Below are positions 1 through 9,199 of a DNA stretch of 64,000 nt, piece by piece. The DNA comes from Streptomyces nodosus (GTDB lineage Bacteria > Actinomycetota > Actinomycetes > Streptomycetales > Streptomycetaceae): positions 1,576,501 to 1,640,500 of the forward strand of contig NZ_CP023747.1 in the NCBI RefSeq assembly GCF_008704995.1. The letters run 5' to 3'. Every line of letters begins with the position of its first letter. The first letter of the stretch is position 1. Made by a program: the position numbers and the translations under genes. Under the pieces are notes generated by a model, which ran no database searches, was not told where the DNA came from, and was given only the letters and a program-made list of their open reading frames with translations.

Positions 1-49
1 CTCCGGGCTCGCCCTCAGGCCGTGAGACGGCCCATGACAGGAGAAACGT

Positions 50-87
50 ATGAGGCGGGCGTCGGATTCCTCCGATGCCCGCCTCAT
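50..87 (-). terminator. Hairpin terminator after apt
   Basis: An 11-bp stem (ATGAGGCGGGC with its complement) continues through a wobble into a further 5 bp around a TTCC loop. It lies about 65 nt past the apt stop. Read on the minus strand it is followed by a short T-containing stretch, so it probably ends the yajC-secD-secF-apt transcript. Confidence 0.7.
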
Positions 88-151
88 GGTGTCCCGCGGT
101 CGTCCGCGGCCTCACATCACCGGCGTGCGCGTGACTCGCCCCGCGCGGATG

Positions 152-691
152 TCACATCCGGAGCAGCGCCTCCAGCGGTGCTCCCGCCAGGGCCGGCGCC
201 AGCCGGGCCCGGCCGCCCAGGAAGCCCAGTTCCATGAGCACGGAGACGCCGACGACCTCGGCGCCCGCCCGGCGGATCAGCCTGAGGGAGGCCTCCGCGG
301 TGCCGCCGGTGGCGAGGACGTCGTCGACGACCATCACCCGGTCCCCGGCGGACAGGTCCTCGGCGTGCACCTCGATCTCGGCCGAGCCGTACTCCAGGTC
401 GTAGGCCTGCCGCAGGGTGGCTCCGGGGAGCTTGCCCGCCTTGCGCACCGGGACGAAGCCGACGCCCGCCCGGACCGCGACCGGGGCGCCGAGGATGAAG
501 CCCCGCGCCTCCAGACCGACGATCTTCGTCGCGCCGTGGCGCACGGTCAGCTCCGCCAGAGCCTCGGTGAGCGCCCCGAACGCCGCCGGATCCGCGAGCA
601 GCGGGGTGATGTCCTTGAACATCACCCCGGGCTCCGGGTGGTCGGGCACATCACGGATGCGGCTGAGCAGCAGGGCCTGTATGTCGGTCAT
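152..691 (-). CDS. apt: Adenine phosphoribosyltransferase
   Basis: Salvages adenine: adenine plus PRPP gives AMP and pyrophosphate, in the cytoplasm. The 179-residue product has the usual family length. The PRPP-binding motif VMVVDDVLATGG lies at residues 119-130, the flexible-loop segment RKAGKLPG at 83-90, and the EARGF element at 61-65. The ATG was chosen because it overlaps the secF stop as ATGA, the usual sign of translational coupling; the same frame stays open further upstream but only as secF shadow. Linkage of secDF-apt (with relA expected just beyond the left edge) is typical of actinobacteria. Confidence 0.97.
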   Translation of the reverse strand: MTDIQALLLSRIRDVPDHPEPGVMFKDITPLLADPAAFGALTEALAELTVRHGATKIVGLEARGFILGAPVAVRAGVGFVPVRKAGKLPGATLRQAYDLEYGSAEIEVHAEDLSAGDRVMVVDDVLATGGTAEASLRLIRRAGAEVVGVSVLMELGFLGGRARLAPALAGAPLEALLRM

Positions 692-1794
692 CGACGCTTT
701 CCGGAGGGTCGGCCACGGCCGCGGTTGCGGGACGCGGACTGGTTGCGCGGGCCGACGACCGCGGCCGCGGCCTCGTCCTGGTCGTCGGCGCCCGAGCCGA
801 CCCCGGCACCGACCAGTTGCTCCTCGGCGGCCTGGGCACGCTTGGCGAGGACGCGCTTCTTGAGGGCCTTCATCTGCGGCTCGCGCTCCTTGAAGTCGGC
901 GACGAGCGGCGTGGCGATGAAGATCGACGAGTAGGCACCGGCGGCGAGGCCGACGAACAGCGACAGCGAGATGTCGTTGAGGGTGCCCGCGCCCAGGACG
1001 CCGCCACCGATGAACAGCAGACCGGCCACCGGCATCAGCGCCACCGCGGTGGTGTTGATGGAGCGGATCAGGGTGCCGTTGATCGAGCGGTTGGCGACCT
1101 CCGCGTAGGTCCAGCGGGTCTGCTTGGTGATGTCCTTCGTCGATTCCTTGAGGCTGTCGAAGACCACGACCGTGTCGTAGAGCGAGTAACCGAGGATCGT
1201 CAGCAGACCGATGACCGTGCCGGGCGTCACCTCGAAGCCGACGAGCGCATAGACGCCGACCGTGATGGTGATGTCGTGGATCAGCGCGATCAGGGCCGCG
1301 ACGGCCATCCGCCACTCGAAGGCGATCGCCAGATAGATCACCACGAGCACCATGAAGATCCCCAGGCCCTGCCAGGCCTTGTTGGCGATCTGCTCGCCCC
1401 AGCTGGGGCCGACCAGCTCGGCGTTGATCTTCTCGGAGTCGACCTGCAGGTCCTTGGAGAGTTCCTGCTTGATGTGGTCCGACTTGCTGGTGTCGATACC
1501 GGCGATCTGGATGCGCAGCCCGCCCGTGCCGAGCTTCTGCACGACGGCCTCGTGTCCGGAGGACTCCTCGGCGTCGTGCTGGGCCTGGTCCACGGAGACG
1601 CTGGTCTTCGGGGTGGTGAAGACGGCACCGCCCTGGAACTCGATGCCCATGTTCAGACCGCGCACCGCCAGGCCCAGGATGGCCGCGATGGTGATCAGGA
1701 TCGAGACGCCGTACCAGATCCTGCGGTTGCGGATGAAGTCGTAACCGACCTCTCCGTGGTGGAGCCTGGCGCCGAGGTTGCCGAGCTTCGACAT
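688..1794 (-). CDS. secF: Protein translocase subunit SecF
   Basis: Membrane subunit of the SecDF complex, which uses the proton gradient to help pull preproteins out of the SecYEG channel. The 368-residue protein has TM1 at about 27-46, a periplasmic-type domain, then five membrane segments between about 150 and 320. The GYSLYDTVVVFD and NRSING-TLIRSINTT segments typical of SecF are present. The cytoplasmic tail is unusually long and ends in a basic RNRGRGRPSGKRR stretch. The start MSKLGN lies one nucleotide after the secD stop; a longer frame upstream lacks conservation. It ends in an ATGA overlap with apt. Confidence 0.96.
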   Translation of the reverse strand: MSKLGNLGARLHHGEVGYDFIRNRRIWYGVSILITIAAILGLAVRGLNMGIEFQGGAVFTTPKTSVSVDQAQHDAEESSGHEAVVQKLGTGGLRIQIAGIDTSKSDHIKQELSKDLQVDSEKINAELVGPSWGEQIANKAWQGLGIFMVLVVIYLAIAFEWRMAVAALIALIHDITITVGVYALVGFEVTPGTVIGLLTILGYSLYDTVVVFDSLKESTKDITKQTRWTYAEVANRSINGTLIRSINTTAVALMPVAGLLFIGGGVLGAGTLNDISLSLFVGLAAGAYSSIFIATPLVADFKEREPQMKALKKRVLAKRAQAAEEQLVGAGVGSGADDQDEAAAAVVGPRNQSASRNRGRGRPSGKRR

Positions 1795-1795
1795 C

Positions 1796-3559
1796 TCACG
1801 CCTCCTTCGGGTCGACGGGGGCGGAGACACGACGGGCGCGTCGCAGAGGCGGCTTGGCACCGAGGCGCTTGGGGTCGAGACCGGACCAGCTGTGGCCGTC
1901 CGCGAAGAACTTCCGGCGGGCGAGGATCGTCATCAGCGGCTTGGTGAACAGGAAGACCACGACGACGTCGAAGACCGTGGTCAGACCCAGGGTGAACGCG
2001 AAGCCCTGCACCTTGCCGACGGTGACGACGAACAGCACCGCGGCGGCCAGGAACGACACGAAGTCGGAGACCAGGATGGTGCGTCGCGCACGCGGCCAGG
2101 CCCGCTCGACGGAGGGGCGCAGCGAGCGGCCCTCGCGGATCTCGTCCCGGATGCGTTCGAAGAACACGATGAACGAGTCCGCGGTGATGCCGATCGCCAC
2201 GATGGCACCGCAGACCGCCGGCAGGTTCAGCGCGAATCCGATGGTCGGGCCGAGCAGCGACATCACGACATAGGTCAGGATCGCGGAGACCAGCAGCGAG
2301 GCGATCGCGATCAGCGACAGGCCCCGGTAGTAGACCACCAGGTAGAGCACGACCAGGGCGAGGCCGATCGCGCCGGCGATCAGGCCGGCGTGCAGCTGCT
2401 CACCGCCGAGGGCGGCGGTCACGGTGGTGACGCTCTGCTCCTCGAAGGAGAGCGGGAGCGCACCGTAGGACAGGACGTTCGCCAGGTTCTTGGCCTCGGT
2501 CTGGTCGAAGCTGCCGCTGATCTCGGCGTTGCCGCCGGTCAGTGCCTGCTGGACGTACGGGTCGGAGACGACCTCACCGTCGAGGACGATGGCGAACTGG
2601 TTCTGCGGGGACTGGTTCTGCGCCAGCTTGCCGGTGATGTCCGCGAACTTCTTGGACCCCGCGGACGTGAAGTTCATGGTGACCTTCCAGCCACCGGCGC
2701 CCTGGGTGTCGTAGACCGCCTGGGCCTTCTTCACATCCGTGCCGGCGACCTCGGCCGCACCGAGGATGTACTTCTGCCACTGGCCGCGCGAGTCCTTGCC
2801 GCAGGCCAGGGTGGGCTCGGTGGGCTTGGCGCGGTCACCGGTCCTGGCCCGTACGGCCTTGTCGGCGCAGTTCAGCGTGGCGTACTGGGCCTGGAGCTTG
2901 CCGGCCGCGTCGGAGCCGTCGTTCGCCGAGGACGAGGCGCTGGGCGAGGCACTCTCGCCGGCCGAGGCGGAGGCGGAGTCCGTCGGGGAGGGGGAGTCCT
3001 TCAGCGCGTCGGTGACGGCGCGGCCCTGTGAGGTGGCGCTCGACGACGGGGTCGAGGAGCCGGAGGGGGTCGCGGAGCTGGACGGGGTCGCCGTGCCGGA
3101 GCCTTTCGAGGGGCTGGCGGAGTCCGACGGGGAGGGGTCCGCCGTGGCGGGCGAGCCGGTGACCTCCGTGGCGAGGACCGGGCGGAAGTACAGCTTGGCC
3201 GTGGTGCCGACCTGCTCCCGGGCCTGCTGGGAGTTGGTGCCCTTGGGGATGTTGACGATGATGTTGCGATCGCCCTGCGTCTGGACCTCCGCCTCGGAGA
3301 CGCCCAGGCCGTTGACGCGGCGCTCCATGATGTCGACCGCGGTGTCCAGGTTCGTCTTGTTGATCGCGGATTCCTGGCCGCTCTTCGCCTTGAGCGTGAT
3401 GCTCGTGCCACCGGCGAGGTCGATGCCGAGACGCGGGGCGGTGTGCCCGGAGGCGAACATTCCTCCGGTGAGCGCCACGATGGCGATCAGGATGAGCGCC
3501 AGCGAGCGCCATGGCTTGCTCTGGGCGCTCCCACTCCGGCCCTTCTTCGGTGCTGCCAC
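1796..3559 (-). CDS. secD: Protein translocase subunit SecD
   Basis: Partner of SecF in late-stage protein export. The 587-residue protein has an N-terminal membrane segment (about 20-38), the conserved LGIDLAGGTSITL strand, a large extracytoplasmic P1 domain, and five C-terminal membrane segments from about 375 onward, including LPAVCGAIVAIGITADSFIVFFERIRDE. The first extracytoplasmic region carries a Ser/Pro/Thr/Ala-rich low-complexity insert at roughly residues 135-215, not expected in E. coli SecD. Start MAAPKKGRSG. secF follows after one base, so the two are co-translated. Confidence 0.96.
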   Translation of the reverse strand: MAAPKKGRSGSAQSKPWRSLALILIAIVALTGGMFASGHTAPRLGIDLAGGTSITLKAKSGQESAINKTNLDTAVDIMERRVNGLGVSEAEVQTQGDRNIIVNIPKGTNSQQAREQVGTTAKLYFRPVLATEVTGSPATADPSPSDSASPSKGSGTATPSSSATPSGSSTPSSSATSQGRAVTDALKDSPSPTDSASASAGESASPSASSSANDGSDAAGKLQAQYATLNCADKAVRARTGDRAKPTEPTLACGKDSRGQWQKYILGAAEVAGTDVKKAQAVYDTQGAGGWKVTMNFTSAGSKKFADITGKLAQNQSPQNQFAIVLDGEVVSDPYVQQALTGGNAEISGSFDQTEAKNLANVLSYGALPLSFEEQSVTTVTAALGGEQLHAGLIAGAIGLALVVLYLVVYYRGLSLIAIASLLVSAILTYVVMSLLGPTIGFALNLPAVCGAIVAIGITADSFIVFFERIRDEIREGRSLRPSVERAWPRARRTILVSDFVSFLAAAVLFVVTVGKVQGFAFTLGLTTVFDVVVVFLFTKPLMTILARRKFFADGHSWSGLDPKRLGAKPPLRRARRVSAPVDPKEA

Positions 3560-3650
3560 CTTCTCGTACTCCCTCTCGGGCCGCCGCGCGCGGGGTCAGC
3601 GTGCGGACAGCCATGACAGTGTGTCGGGATTCCGCGCGAAAACCACACAA

Positions 3651-3692
3651 CCCGGGCGCCGTGGCGCGTGTCCACGCTCACGAACGCCCGGG
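3651..3692 (-). other. Possible hairpin in the yajC-secD gap
   Basis: CCCGGGCG (3651-3658) can pair with CGCCCGGG (3685-3692), with a smaller GTGG/CCAC stem inside the loop. It lies just after the yajC stop in the 139-nt gap before secD. It has no T tract, so it may be an attenuator or an mRNA processing site rather than a full terminator. Confidence 0.3.
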
Positions 3693-3698
3693 GTGCGG

Positions 3699-4244
3699 TT
3701 ACTTCGCGTCGGCGCCGCCGTCGGTCTTCTTCGACTCTGCTTCGTCCGTCTTCGCCTCGTCCGACTTCGTCTCGTCCGACTTCGTCTCGTCCGTCTTGGC
3801 CTCGGCCGGCTCGTCGGCGGGCTCGGCCGCCTCCTTCTTGCCGAGGTCCACGGGCTTGTCGTCGGAGGCGTCGGAAGCGGCGTCGGCGGCGGGCTCGTCG
3901 GTCTCGGTGAGGGAGGAGGCGTCGTCCGGGACGACGACACCGTCGGCCTTCAGGTCGTGCTCGACGCCGTGGACGATGCGGTTGTACTCGTCGTCGGAGA
4001 GAACGGCACCGATCGCGTTCTTGGCGAAGAGCAGGTCCACGCCCGGGCCCGCGTCCAGCAGGACCGTGTCCTCGGAGACCTCCTTCACCGTCGCGTACAT
4101 GCCCCCGATGGTGCGGACGCCGCTGCCTGGCTGCATCTCGTCACGCATCTGCGCGGCCTGATTCTGCTTCTTCTTGGCCGAGCGGGTCATCAGGAACATG
4201 AACCCGATGAGCACGATGAACGGGAGGAGGGCCATAGTATTCAC
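3699..4244 (-). CDS. yajC: Preprotein translocase subunit YajC
   Basis: Small single-span membrane protein that associates with SecDF. 181 residues. After the start comes one hydrophobic segment (ALLPFIVLIGFMFLM, about residues 5-19), then the family core with RTIGGMYATVKEV and LLDAGPGVDLLFAKNAIGAV. The last 70 residues or so are a highly charged Asp/Glu/Lys tail with repeated TDE-TKSDE units, longer than in enterobacterial YajC. The GTG at 4244 was chosen because AAGGAA lies 11 nt upstream; an in-frame ATG nine bases later is the alternative. It is the first gene of the yajC-secD-secF-apt run. Confidence 0.93.
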   Translation of the reverse strand: MNTMALLPFIVLIGFMFLMTRSAKKKQNQAAQMRDEMQPGSGVRTIGGMYATVKEVSEDTVLLDAGPGVDLLFAKNAIGAVLSDDEYNRIVHGVEHDLKADGVVVPDDASSLTETDEPAADAASDASDDKPVDLGKKEAAEPADEPAEAKTDETKSDETKSDEAKTDEAESKKTDGGADAK

Positions 4245-4330
4245 GGGGGTGGAATTTCCTTCGCACGACCGCCCAACGGCGGCCTGGTGGATGGGGTGGG
4301 TGGCGCCGCCCGCAAAGACGGCGTCGGCGG

Positions 4331-4360
4331 AGTCTAAGCGAGTCCGCACGCGTGGAACAA
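4331..4360 (-). promoter_or_regulatory. Candidate vegetative promoter for yajC-secDF
   Basis: On the minus strand TTGTTC (4355-4360) and TAGACT (4331-4336) are separated by 18 bp. This fits a housekeeping-type -35/-10 pair and would start transcription about 80 nt before yajC. Confidence 0.5.
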
Positions 4361-4407
4361 CGCTCAGCATGGCATCGAGGTTCCTGACGGGGCAGAGTCC
4401 CGCGCCG

Positions 4408-5478
4408 TCACGCCCCGAACAGGTCCTGTTGTCCCTTTCCCCCGTCGGCCCCGGCCGGCGCGGTCAGACCGAGGTGCGCCCAGGCGGCCGGAGTGGCCAC
4501 GCGTCCGCGCGGGGTACGGGCGAGCAGGCCCTCTCTGACCAGGAAGGGCTCGGCGACCTCCTCCACTGTCTCACGCTCCTCCCCCACCGCGACGGCGAGT
4601 GTGGACAGTCCGACCGGACCGCCAGCGAACAGCTTGAGCAGCGCCTGGAGGACGGCACGGTCCAGCCGGTCCAGACCCCGGGCGTCGACCTCGTACACGG
4701 AGAGCGCGGCGCCCGCGACCTCGCGGGTGATCACACCGTCGGCCTTGACCTGCGCATAGTCCCGGACGCGGCGCAGCAGACGGTTGGCGATACGGGGCGT
4801 GCCGCGGGACCGTCCGGCGATCTCGGCGGCGCCGTCGGGGTCGATCGCCACATCGAGCAGGTGTGCGGAGCGGTGGACGACGCGCTGGAGTTCGCCGGGC
4901 CCGTAGAACTCCATGTGCGCGGTGAAGCCGAACCGGTCGCGCAGCGGGGGCGGCAGCAGACCCGCCCGGGTGGTGGCGCCGACCAGGGTGAACGGCGGCA
5001 GTTCGAGGGGGATGGCGGTGGCGCCGGGTCCCTTGCCGACGATCACGTCGACCCGGAAGTCCTCCATCGCCATGTAGAGCATCTCCTCGGCGGGCCGGGA
5101 CATGCGGTGGATCTCGTCGAGGAAGAGGACCTCGCCCTCCTGGAGGGAGGACAGGATCGCGGCGAGGTCGCCGGCGTGCTGGATGGCGGGGCCGCTGGTG
5201 ATGCGGAGCGGGGCGCCCATCTCGGCCGCGATGATCATGGAGAGGGTGGTCTTGCCGAGACCGGGAGCGCCGGACAGCAGCACATGGTCGGCGGTGGCGC
5301 CCCGGGCGCGTGCCGCGCGCAGCACCAGATCGAGCTGTTCACGGACCTTCTCCTGGCCGATGAACTCGTCCAGGTCCTTGGGGCGCAGGGCGGCCTCGAC
5401 GGCCTGGTCCTCGCGGTCGGCTGACGCGCCGACGAGCCGCTCGGGGGCAGTGGCGTCGGTCGTGTCGTCCCAGTTCAT
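4408..5478 (-). CDS. ruvB: Holliday junction helicase RuvB
   Basis: AAA+ motor that drives branch migration of Holliday junctions together with RuvA. 356 residues. Walker [10 protein letters not shown], Walker B LFLDEIHR, the sensor region [18 protein letters not shown] and the C-terminal winged-helix DNA-binding domain ([13 protein letters not shown]) are all present. The start MNWDD has GAGG 8 nt upstream; a longer frame from 5508 lacks a good ribosome site. It is the last gene of ruvC-ruvA-ruvB, separated from ruvA by a 109-nt gap that contains a perfect 22-bp palindrome. Confidence 0.97.
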   Translation of the reverse strand: MNWDDTTDATAPERLVGASADREDQAVEAALRPKDLDEFIGQEKVREQLDLVLRAARARGATADHVLLSGAPGLGKTTLSMIIAAEMGAPLRITSGPAIQHAGDLAAILSSLQEGEVLFLDEIHRMSRPAEEMLYMAMEDFRVDVIVGKGPGATAIPLELPPFTLVGATTRAGLLPPPLRDRFGFTAHMEFYGPGELQRVVHRSAHLLDVAIDPDGAAEIAGRSRGTPRIANRLLRRVRDYAQVKADGVITREVAGAALSVYEVDARGLDRLDRAVLQALLKLFAGGPVGLSTLAVAVGEERETVEEVAEPFLVREGLLARTPRGRVATPAAWAHLGLTAPAGADGGKGQQDLFGA

Positions 5479-5560
5479 CGGTGATGCCTCGCGGTCTCGT
5501 GGTGGCACGGTGGTTCGCGGCGGGCGCCCCTGCGCGGGCCCCGCCCGCGGGCTCCGGTCG

Positions 5561-5582
5561 GCACGCTCCGATCGGAGCGTGC
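5561..5582. repeat. Perfect 22-bp palindrome between ruvA and ruvB
   Basis: GCACGCTCC, the tetranucleotide GATC, then the exact complement of the first nine bases. As RNA it gives a 9-bp stem with a 4-nt loop directly after the ruvA stop. It lacks a T tract. It could be an mRNA-stabilising or processing hairpin, or a DNA-binding site. Confidence 0.55.
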
Positions 5583-5587
5583 GCCGG

Positions 5588-6193
5588 TCAGCGGGCCCGG
5601 TTCAGTGTCTGCAGGGCCGCCTTGAGGAGGGCTCCCACCTGGGGTGTTCCCCCGGCGGCCGCGGCCTGCGGGGCGACCGCGGCGACGGCCTCCTCGGCCT
5701 CGCGGCCGGCGTACCCGAGACCGATCAGGGCGGAGTGCAGCTGGTCGCGCCAGCCGGCGGCGGCCGGGGCGGCGGCCGCGGGGGCGCCCACCGGCTCGCC
5801 CAGCCGGTCCTTCAGTTCGAGCAGCAGCTTCTGGGCGCCCTTCTTGCCGATGCCGGGGACGGCGGTGAGCGCCTTCTCGTCACCGGTCGCCATGGCGCGG
5901 CGCAGAGCGTCCGGGCTGTGCACCGCCAGCATGGCCTGGGCCAGGCGCGGGCCGACGCCGCTCGCGGTCTGGAGCAGCTCGAAGACCTGGCGCTCGTCGT
6001 CGTCCGCGAAGCCGTACAGGGTCAGCGAGTCCTCGCGGACCACCAGGGAGGTGGCGAGCCGGGCCTGCTCGCCGGTGCGCAGCCCGGAAAGTGTGCCCGG
6101 GGTGCACTGGACGGCGATGCCGAGGCCGCCCACCTCGATCACCGCGGCGTCCGGGGCGAGGGCGGCGACCGGGCCGCTCACGAAGGCGATCAT
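5588..6193 (-). CDS. ruvA: Holliday junction DNA-binding protein RuvA
   Basis: Binds four-way junctions as a tetramer and loads RuvB. 201 residues, as expected. The N-terminal OB fold ([12 protein letters not shown]) is followed by the helix-hairpin-helix region with [14 protein letters not shown] and [24 protein letters not shown] (about residues 70-130), then an Ala/Pro-rich linker and the C-terminal RuvB-contact domain [16 protein letters not shown]. The start overlaps the ruvC stop as ATGA, which decides it among in-frame alternatives. Confidence 0.97.
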   Translation of the reverse strand: MIAFVSGPVAALAPDAAVIEVGGLGIAVQCTPGTLSGLRTGEQARLATSLVVREDSLTLYGFADDDERQVFELLQTASGVGPRLAQAMLAVHSPDALRRAMATGDEKALTAVPGIGKKGAQKLLLELKDRLGEPVGAPAAAAPAAAGWRDQLHSALIGLGYAGREAEEAVAAVAPQAAAAGGTPQVGALLKAALQTLNRAR

Positions 6194-6720
6194 GCGGTGC
6201 GGCCTTTCGTCGTGTGCAGGGCGACGGCCTGCTGGAGGCGGTTCTTGGCGGGGGCGCGCCAGATGTGACAGATGGCGAGGGCGAGGGCGTCCGCGGCGTC
6301 CGCCGGCTTCGGGGGCGCGTCGAGCCGGAGCAGCCGGGTGACCATGGCTCCGACCTGGGCCTTGTCGGCTCGTCCTGTGCCGGTGACGGCGGCCTTGACC
6401 TCGCTCGGGGTGTGCAGGGCGACGGGGATGCCGCGGCGGGCGGCGCAGAGCATCGCGACGGCGCTGGCCTGGGCGGTGCCCATCACCGTGCGCACATTGT
6501 GCTGGCTGAAGACCCGCTCCACGGCCACGAACTCGGGTCGGTGCTCGTCGAGCCAGCGCTCTATGCCCCGCTCGACGGCGACCAGACGGTCGCCGAGTTC
6601 GTCGTCGGGGGGCGTACGGACGACTCCGACGCCGAGCATGGTCAGCGGCCGGCCCGGCACTCCCTCGACGACGCCGACGCCGCACCGCGTCAGCCCCGGG
6701 TCCACCCCCAGTACGCGCAC
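6190..6720 (-). CDS. ruvC: Crossover junction endodeoxyribonuclease RuvC
   Basis: Resolves Holliday junctions by paired nicking. 176 residues, RNase-H-like fold. Acidic catalytic residues are visible in [11 protein letters not shown] (about residue 7), in the VERVFSQHN segment, and in the C-terminal [10 protein letters not shown]. The GTG at 6720 was chosen because the mature family start (VRVLGVDPG) follows it directly and GGGAGGGG sits just upstream; the longer frame to 6789 would run through the promoter. It is the first gene of ruvCAB, behind a DNA-damage-type promoter. Confidence 0.97.
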   Translation of the reverse strand: MRVLGVDPGLTRCGVGVVEGVPGRPLTMLGVGVVRTPPDDELGDRLVAVERGIERWLDEHRPEFVAVERVFSQHNVRTVMGTAQASAVAMLCAARRGIPVALHTPSEVKAAVTGTGRADKAQVGAMVTRLLRLDAPPKPADAADALALAICHIWRAPAKNRLQQAVALHTTKGRTA

Positions 6721-6751
6721 GCGCCCCTCCCTGTCCCTCGCTGATTCGTGC

Positions 6752-6774
6752 AGGCTATCGGGTGCCACCGACAA
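6752..6774 (-). promoter_or_regulatory. RecA-independent (PafBC-type) DNA-damage promoter of ruvCAB
   Basis: On the minus strand TTGTCGGTG (6766-6774), 8 bp, then TAGCCT (6752-6757). This matches the actinobacterial RecA-NDp motif TTGTCRGTG-N8-TANNNT at every defined position; in mycobacteria that motif is recognised with the WYL-domain activator PafBC. The start point would be near 6745, leaving a short leader that carries the ruvC ribosome site. No LexA box was seen here. Confidence 0.75.
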
Positions 6775-6788
6775 CGGCCCGCACAGCA

Positions 6789-6821
6789 ACGGGCCGACGG
6801 GGTGTTCTCCCGTCGGCCCGT
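6789..6821. terminator. Terminator between YebC gene and ruvC
   Basis: A perfect 13-bp stem (ACGGGCCGACGGG with its complement) and a 7-nt loop, 18 nt past the stop of the YebC-family gene. It separates that transcript from the ruvC promoter immediately downstream. Confidence 0.8.
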
Positions 6822-6838
6822 CGGATTCCGAGGTGGCG

Positions 6839-7591
6839 CTATGCCCCCACCTTCTCCATGATCTCGTCGCTCACATCGAAGTTGGCGAAGACGTTCTGCA
6901 CGTCGTCGCTGTCCTCCAGGGCGTCGATCAGCTTGAAGATCTTCTTGGCGCCCTCTTCGTCCAGATCGACCTGCATGGTCGGGACAAAGTTGGCCTCGGC
7001 GGAGTCGTAGTCGATCCCGGCCTCCTGGAGGGCGCTGCGGACCGCGACCAGGTCGGTGGCCTCGCTGAGCACCTCGAAGGACTCGCCGAGGTCGTTGACC
7101 TCCTCGGCGCCCGCGTCCAGCACGGCGCCCAGCACGTCGTCCTCGGTCAGCTCGCCCTTGGGGACGATCACCACGCCCTTGCGGTTGAACATGTACGAGA
7201 CGGAGCCGGGGTCGGCCATGGAGCCGCCGTTGCGGGTCATGGCGACACGGACGTCGGAGGCGGCGCGGTTGCGGTTGTCGGTGAGGCACTCGATGAGCAC
7301 CGCGACCCCGTTCGGGCCGTAGCCCTCGTACATGATCGTCTCGTAGTCGGCGCCACCGGCCTCCAGGCCCGCGCCGCGCTTGATCGCCGAGTCGATGTTC
7401 TTGTTCGGGACCGACTGCTTCTTGGCCTTCTGGACGGCGTCGTAGAGGGTCGGGTTGCCCTCCACGTCGGCACCGCCCATGCGGGCCGCGACCTCGACGT
7501 TCTTGATCAGCTTCGCGAAGAGCTTGCCGCGCTTGGCGTCGATGACGGCCTTCTTGTGCTTCGTCGTGGCCCATTTAGAGTGGCCGGACAT
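6839..7591 (-). CDS. YebC/PmpR family regulatory protein
   Basis: Full-length (250 residues) member of the YebC family, opening with the hallmark [25 protein letters not shown]. The three-domain fold is supported by [22 protein letters not shown] near residue 46 and [15 protein letters not shown] near residue 87. Family members are described as DNA-binding regulators and, more recently, as ribosome-associated factors for polyproline stretches; which applies here cannot be read from sequence. It sits between pdxST and ruvCAB, its usual actinobacterial position, and ends in a strong hairpin. Confidence 0.95.
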   Translation of the reverse strand: MSGHSKWATTKHKKAVIDAKRGKLFAKLIKNVEVAARMGGADVEGNPTLYDAVQKAKKQSVPNKNIDSAIKRGAGLEAGGADYETIMYEGYGPNGVAVLIECLTDNRNRAASDVRVAMTRNGGSMADPGSVSYMFNRKGVVIVPKGELTEDDVLGAVLDAGAEEVNDLGESFEVLSEATDLVAVRSALQEAGIDYDSAEANFVPTMQVDLDEEGAKKIFKLIDALEDSDDVQNVFANFDVSDEIMEKVGA

Positions 7592-7641
7592 CTGCCTGTC
7601 TCCTTCGCGTAACCCATCTCCGTAAACGAACGTCAGAGATC

Positions 7642-8250
7642 CTACAAGGACTCCGCCGCCCGGTCGGCGCGGACGATGTCCACGAACAGGGCGTGCACAC
7701 GGTGGTCCCCGGTCAGCTCCGGGTGGAACGACGTGGCCAGCGCGTTGCCCTGGCGTACGGCGACGATGTGCCCGTCGTGCTCGGCGAGCACCTCGGCCCC
7801 GGCACCGACGGACTCGACCCAGGGGGCGCGGATGAAGACGCCCTCTACAGGATCGCCCCCGATCCCGGCGACGTCGACCGCCGCCTCGAAGGACTCGTTC
7901 TGACGTCCGAAGGCATTGCGGCGGACGATCATGTCGATCCCGCCGACGGTCTCCTGGCCCGAGCGCGGGTCGAGGATCTTGTCGGCGAGCATGATCATGC
8001 CCGCGCAGGTGCCGTAGACGGGCATGCCGTCCCGCACCCGCGCGCGCAGGGGCTCCATCACTCCGAAGAGGTGGGCCAGCTTGGAGATGGTGGTGGACTC
8101 GCCGCCGGGGAGGACGAGGCCGTCGACCTCGGCGAGCTCTTCGGGGCGCCGCACCGGCCTGGCCACGGCGTCCGCCGCGGCCAGGGCGATGAGGTGCTCC
8201 CGTACGTCGCCCTGGAGAGCCAGGACGCCAACGACGGGTGCGCCGGTCAT
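7642..8250 (-). CDS. pdxT: Pyridoxal 5'-phosphate synthase glutaminase subunit PdxT
   Basis: Releases ammonia from glutamine and channels it to PdxS for vitamin B6 synthesis. 202 residues. The oxyanion and nucleophile region [12 protein letters not shown] and [12 protein letters not shown] (catalytic Cys) and the C-terminal [13 protein letters not shown] (catalytic His and Glu) are all present. The start [15 protein letters not shown] has AGAGGA about 10 nt upstream. It lies 37 nt downstream of pdxS, so the two subunits are co-transcribed. Confidence 0.97.
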   Translation of the reverse strand: MTGAPVVGVLALQGDVREHLIALAAADAVARPVRRPEELAEVDGLVLPGGESTTISKLAHLFGVMEPLRARVRDGMPVYGTCAGMIMLADKILDPRSGQETVGGIDMIVRRNAFGRQNESFEAAVDVAGIGGDPVEGVFIRAPWVESVGAGAEVLAEHDGHIVAVRQGNALATSFHPELTGDHRVHALFVDIVRADRAAESL

Positions 8251-8287
8251 GTAGGGGGTGTCCTCTGCGGTGTCGTACCGGTCCGCG

Positions 8288-9199
8288 TCACCAACCGCGG
8301 TTGGCGTAGCGCTCGTTCTCGGGGAGGGTGTCGCAGTTGATGCCCACCATGGCCTCGCCGAGGTTGCGGGACGCCTCCGCGATGATCTTGGGGTCGTCGT
8401 AGAAGGTGGTCGCCTTGACGATGGCGGCGGCGCGCTTGGCCGGGTCACCGGACTTGAAGATGCCGGAGCCGACGAAGACGCCCTCGGCGCCCAGCTGGCG
8501 CATCAGCGCGGCGTCGGCAGGGGTGGCCACGCCGCCGGCGGAGAACAGCACGACCGGGAGCTTGCCCAGCTCGGCGACCTCCTTGACCAGCTCGTACGGG
8601 GCGCGCAGCTCCTTGGCGGCGGCGTACAGCTCGTGGCTGTCGTAGCCGCGCAGCCGGGCGATCTCGTTCTTGATCTGGCGCAGATGGCGGACCGCCTCGA
8701 CGACGTTGCCGGTGCCGGCCTCGCCCTTGGAGCGGATCATGGCCGCGCCCTCGGCGATACGGCGCAGGGCCTCGCCCAGGTTGGTGGCACCGCAGACGAA
8801 CGGCGTGGTGAAGCCCCACTTGTCGGAGTGGTTGACCTCGTCGGCCGGGGTCAGCACCTCGGACTCGTCGATGTAGTCCACGCCGAGGGACTGCAGGACC
8901 TGGGCCTCCACGAAGTGGCCGATCCGCGACTTGGCCATGACCGGGATGGAGACGGCCTCGATGATGCCTTCGATCATGTCCGGGTCGGACATGCGTGCCA
9001 CCCCGCCGTCCTTGCGGATGTCGGCCGGGACCCGCTCCAGGGCCATGACGGCGACGGCGCCCGCGTCCTCGGCGATCTTCGCCTGTTCCGGAGTGACGAC
9101 ATCCATGATCACGCCGCCCTTGAGCTGCTCGGCCATACCACGCTTGACGCGGGCGGTTCCGGTCTCGGGCGTCTGGGGGGTGGAGAGCGTGCTGGACAC
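8288..9199 (-). CDS. pdxS: Pyridoxal 5'-phosphate synthase subunit PdxS
   Basis: Builds PLP from ribose 5-phosphate, glyceraldehyde 3-phosphate and ammonia. 303 residues, (beta/alpha)8 barrel. The two catalytic lysines sit in VMAKSRIGH and [12 protein letters not shown]; the phosphate-binding [14 protein letters not shown] and [11 protein letters not shown] segments are intact. The GTG at 9199 (VSSTLSTPQ) is preceded by GAGG at 8 nt; longer upstream frames lack similarity to the family. It is divergent from the 181-residue gene that starts at 9415. Confidence 0.97.
   Translation of the reverse strand: MSSTLSTPQTPETGTARVKRGMAEQLKGGVIMDVVTPEQAKIAEDAGAVAVMALERVPADIRKDGGVARMSDPDMIEGIIEAVSIPVMAKSRIGHFVEAQVLQSLGVDYIDESEVLTPADEVNHSDKWGFTTPFVCGATNLGEALRRIAEGAAMIRSKGEAGTGNVVEAVRHLRQIKNEIARLRGYDSHELYAAAKELRAPYELVKEVAELGKLPVVLFSAGGVATPADAALMRQLGAEGVFVGSGIFKSGDPAKRAAAIVKATTFYDDPKIIAEASRNLGEAMVGINCDTLPENERYANRGW

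Noticed and set aside
817-3031. Long plus-strand frames across secF and secD
   Set aside because: Shadow frames (Asp/Gln/Arg/Gly-rich, no motif) opposite well-identified sec genes.
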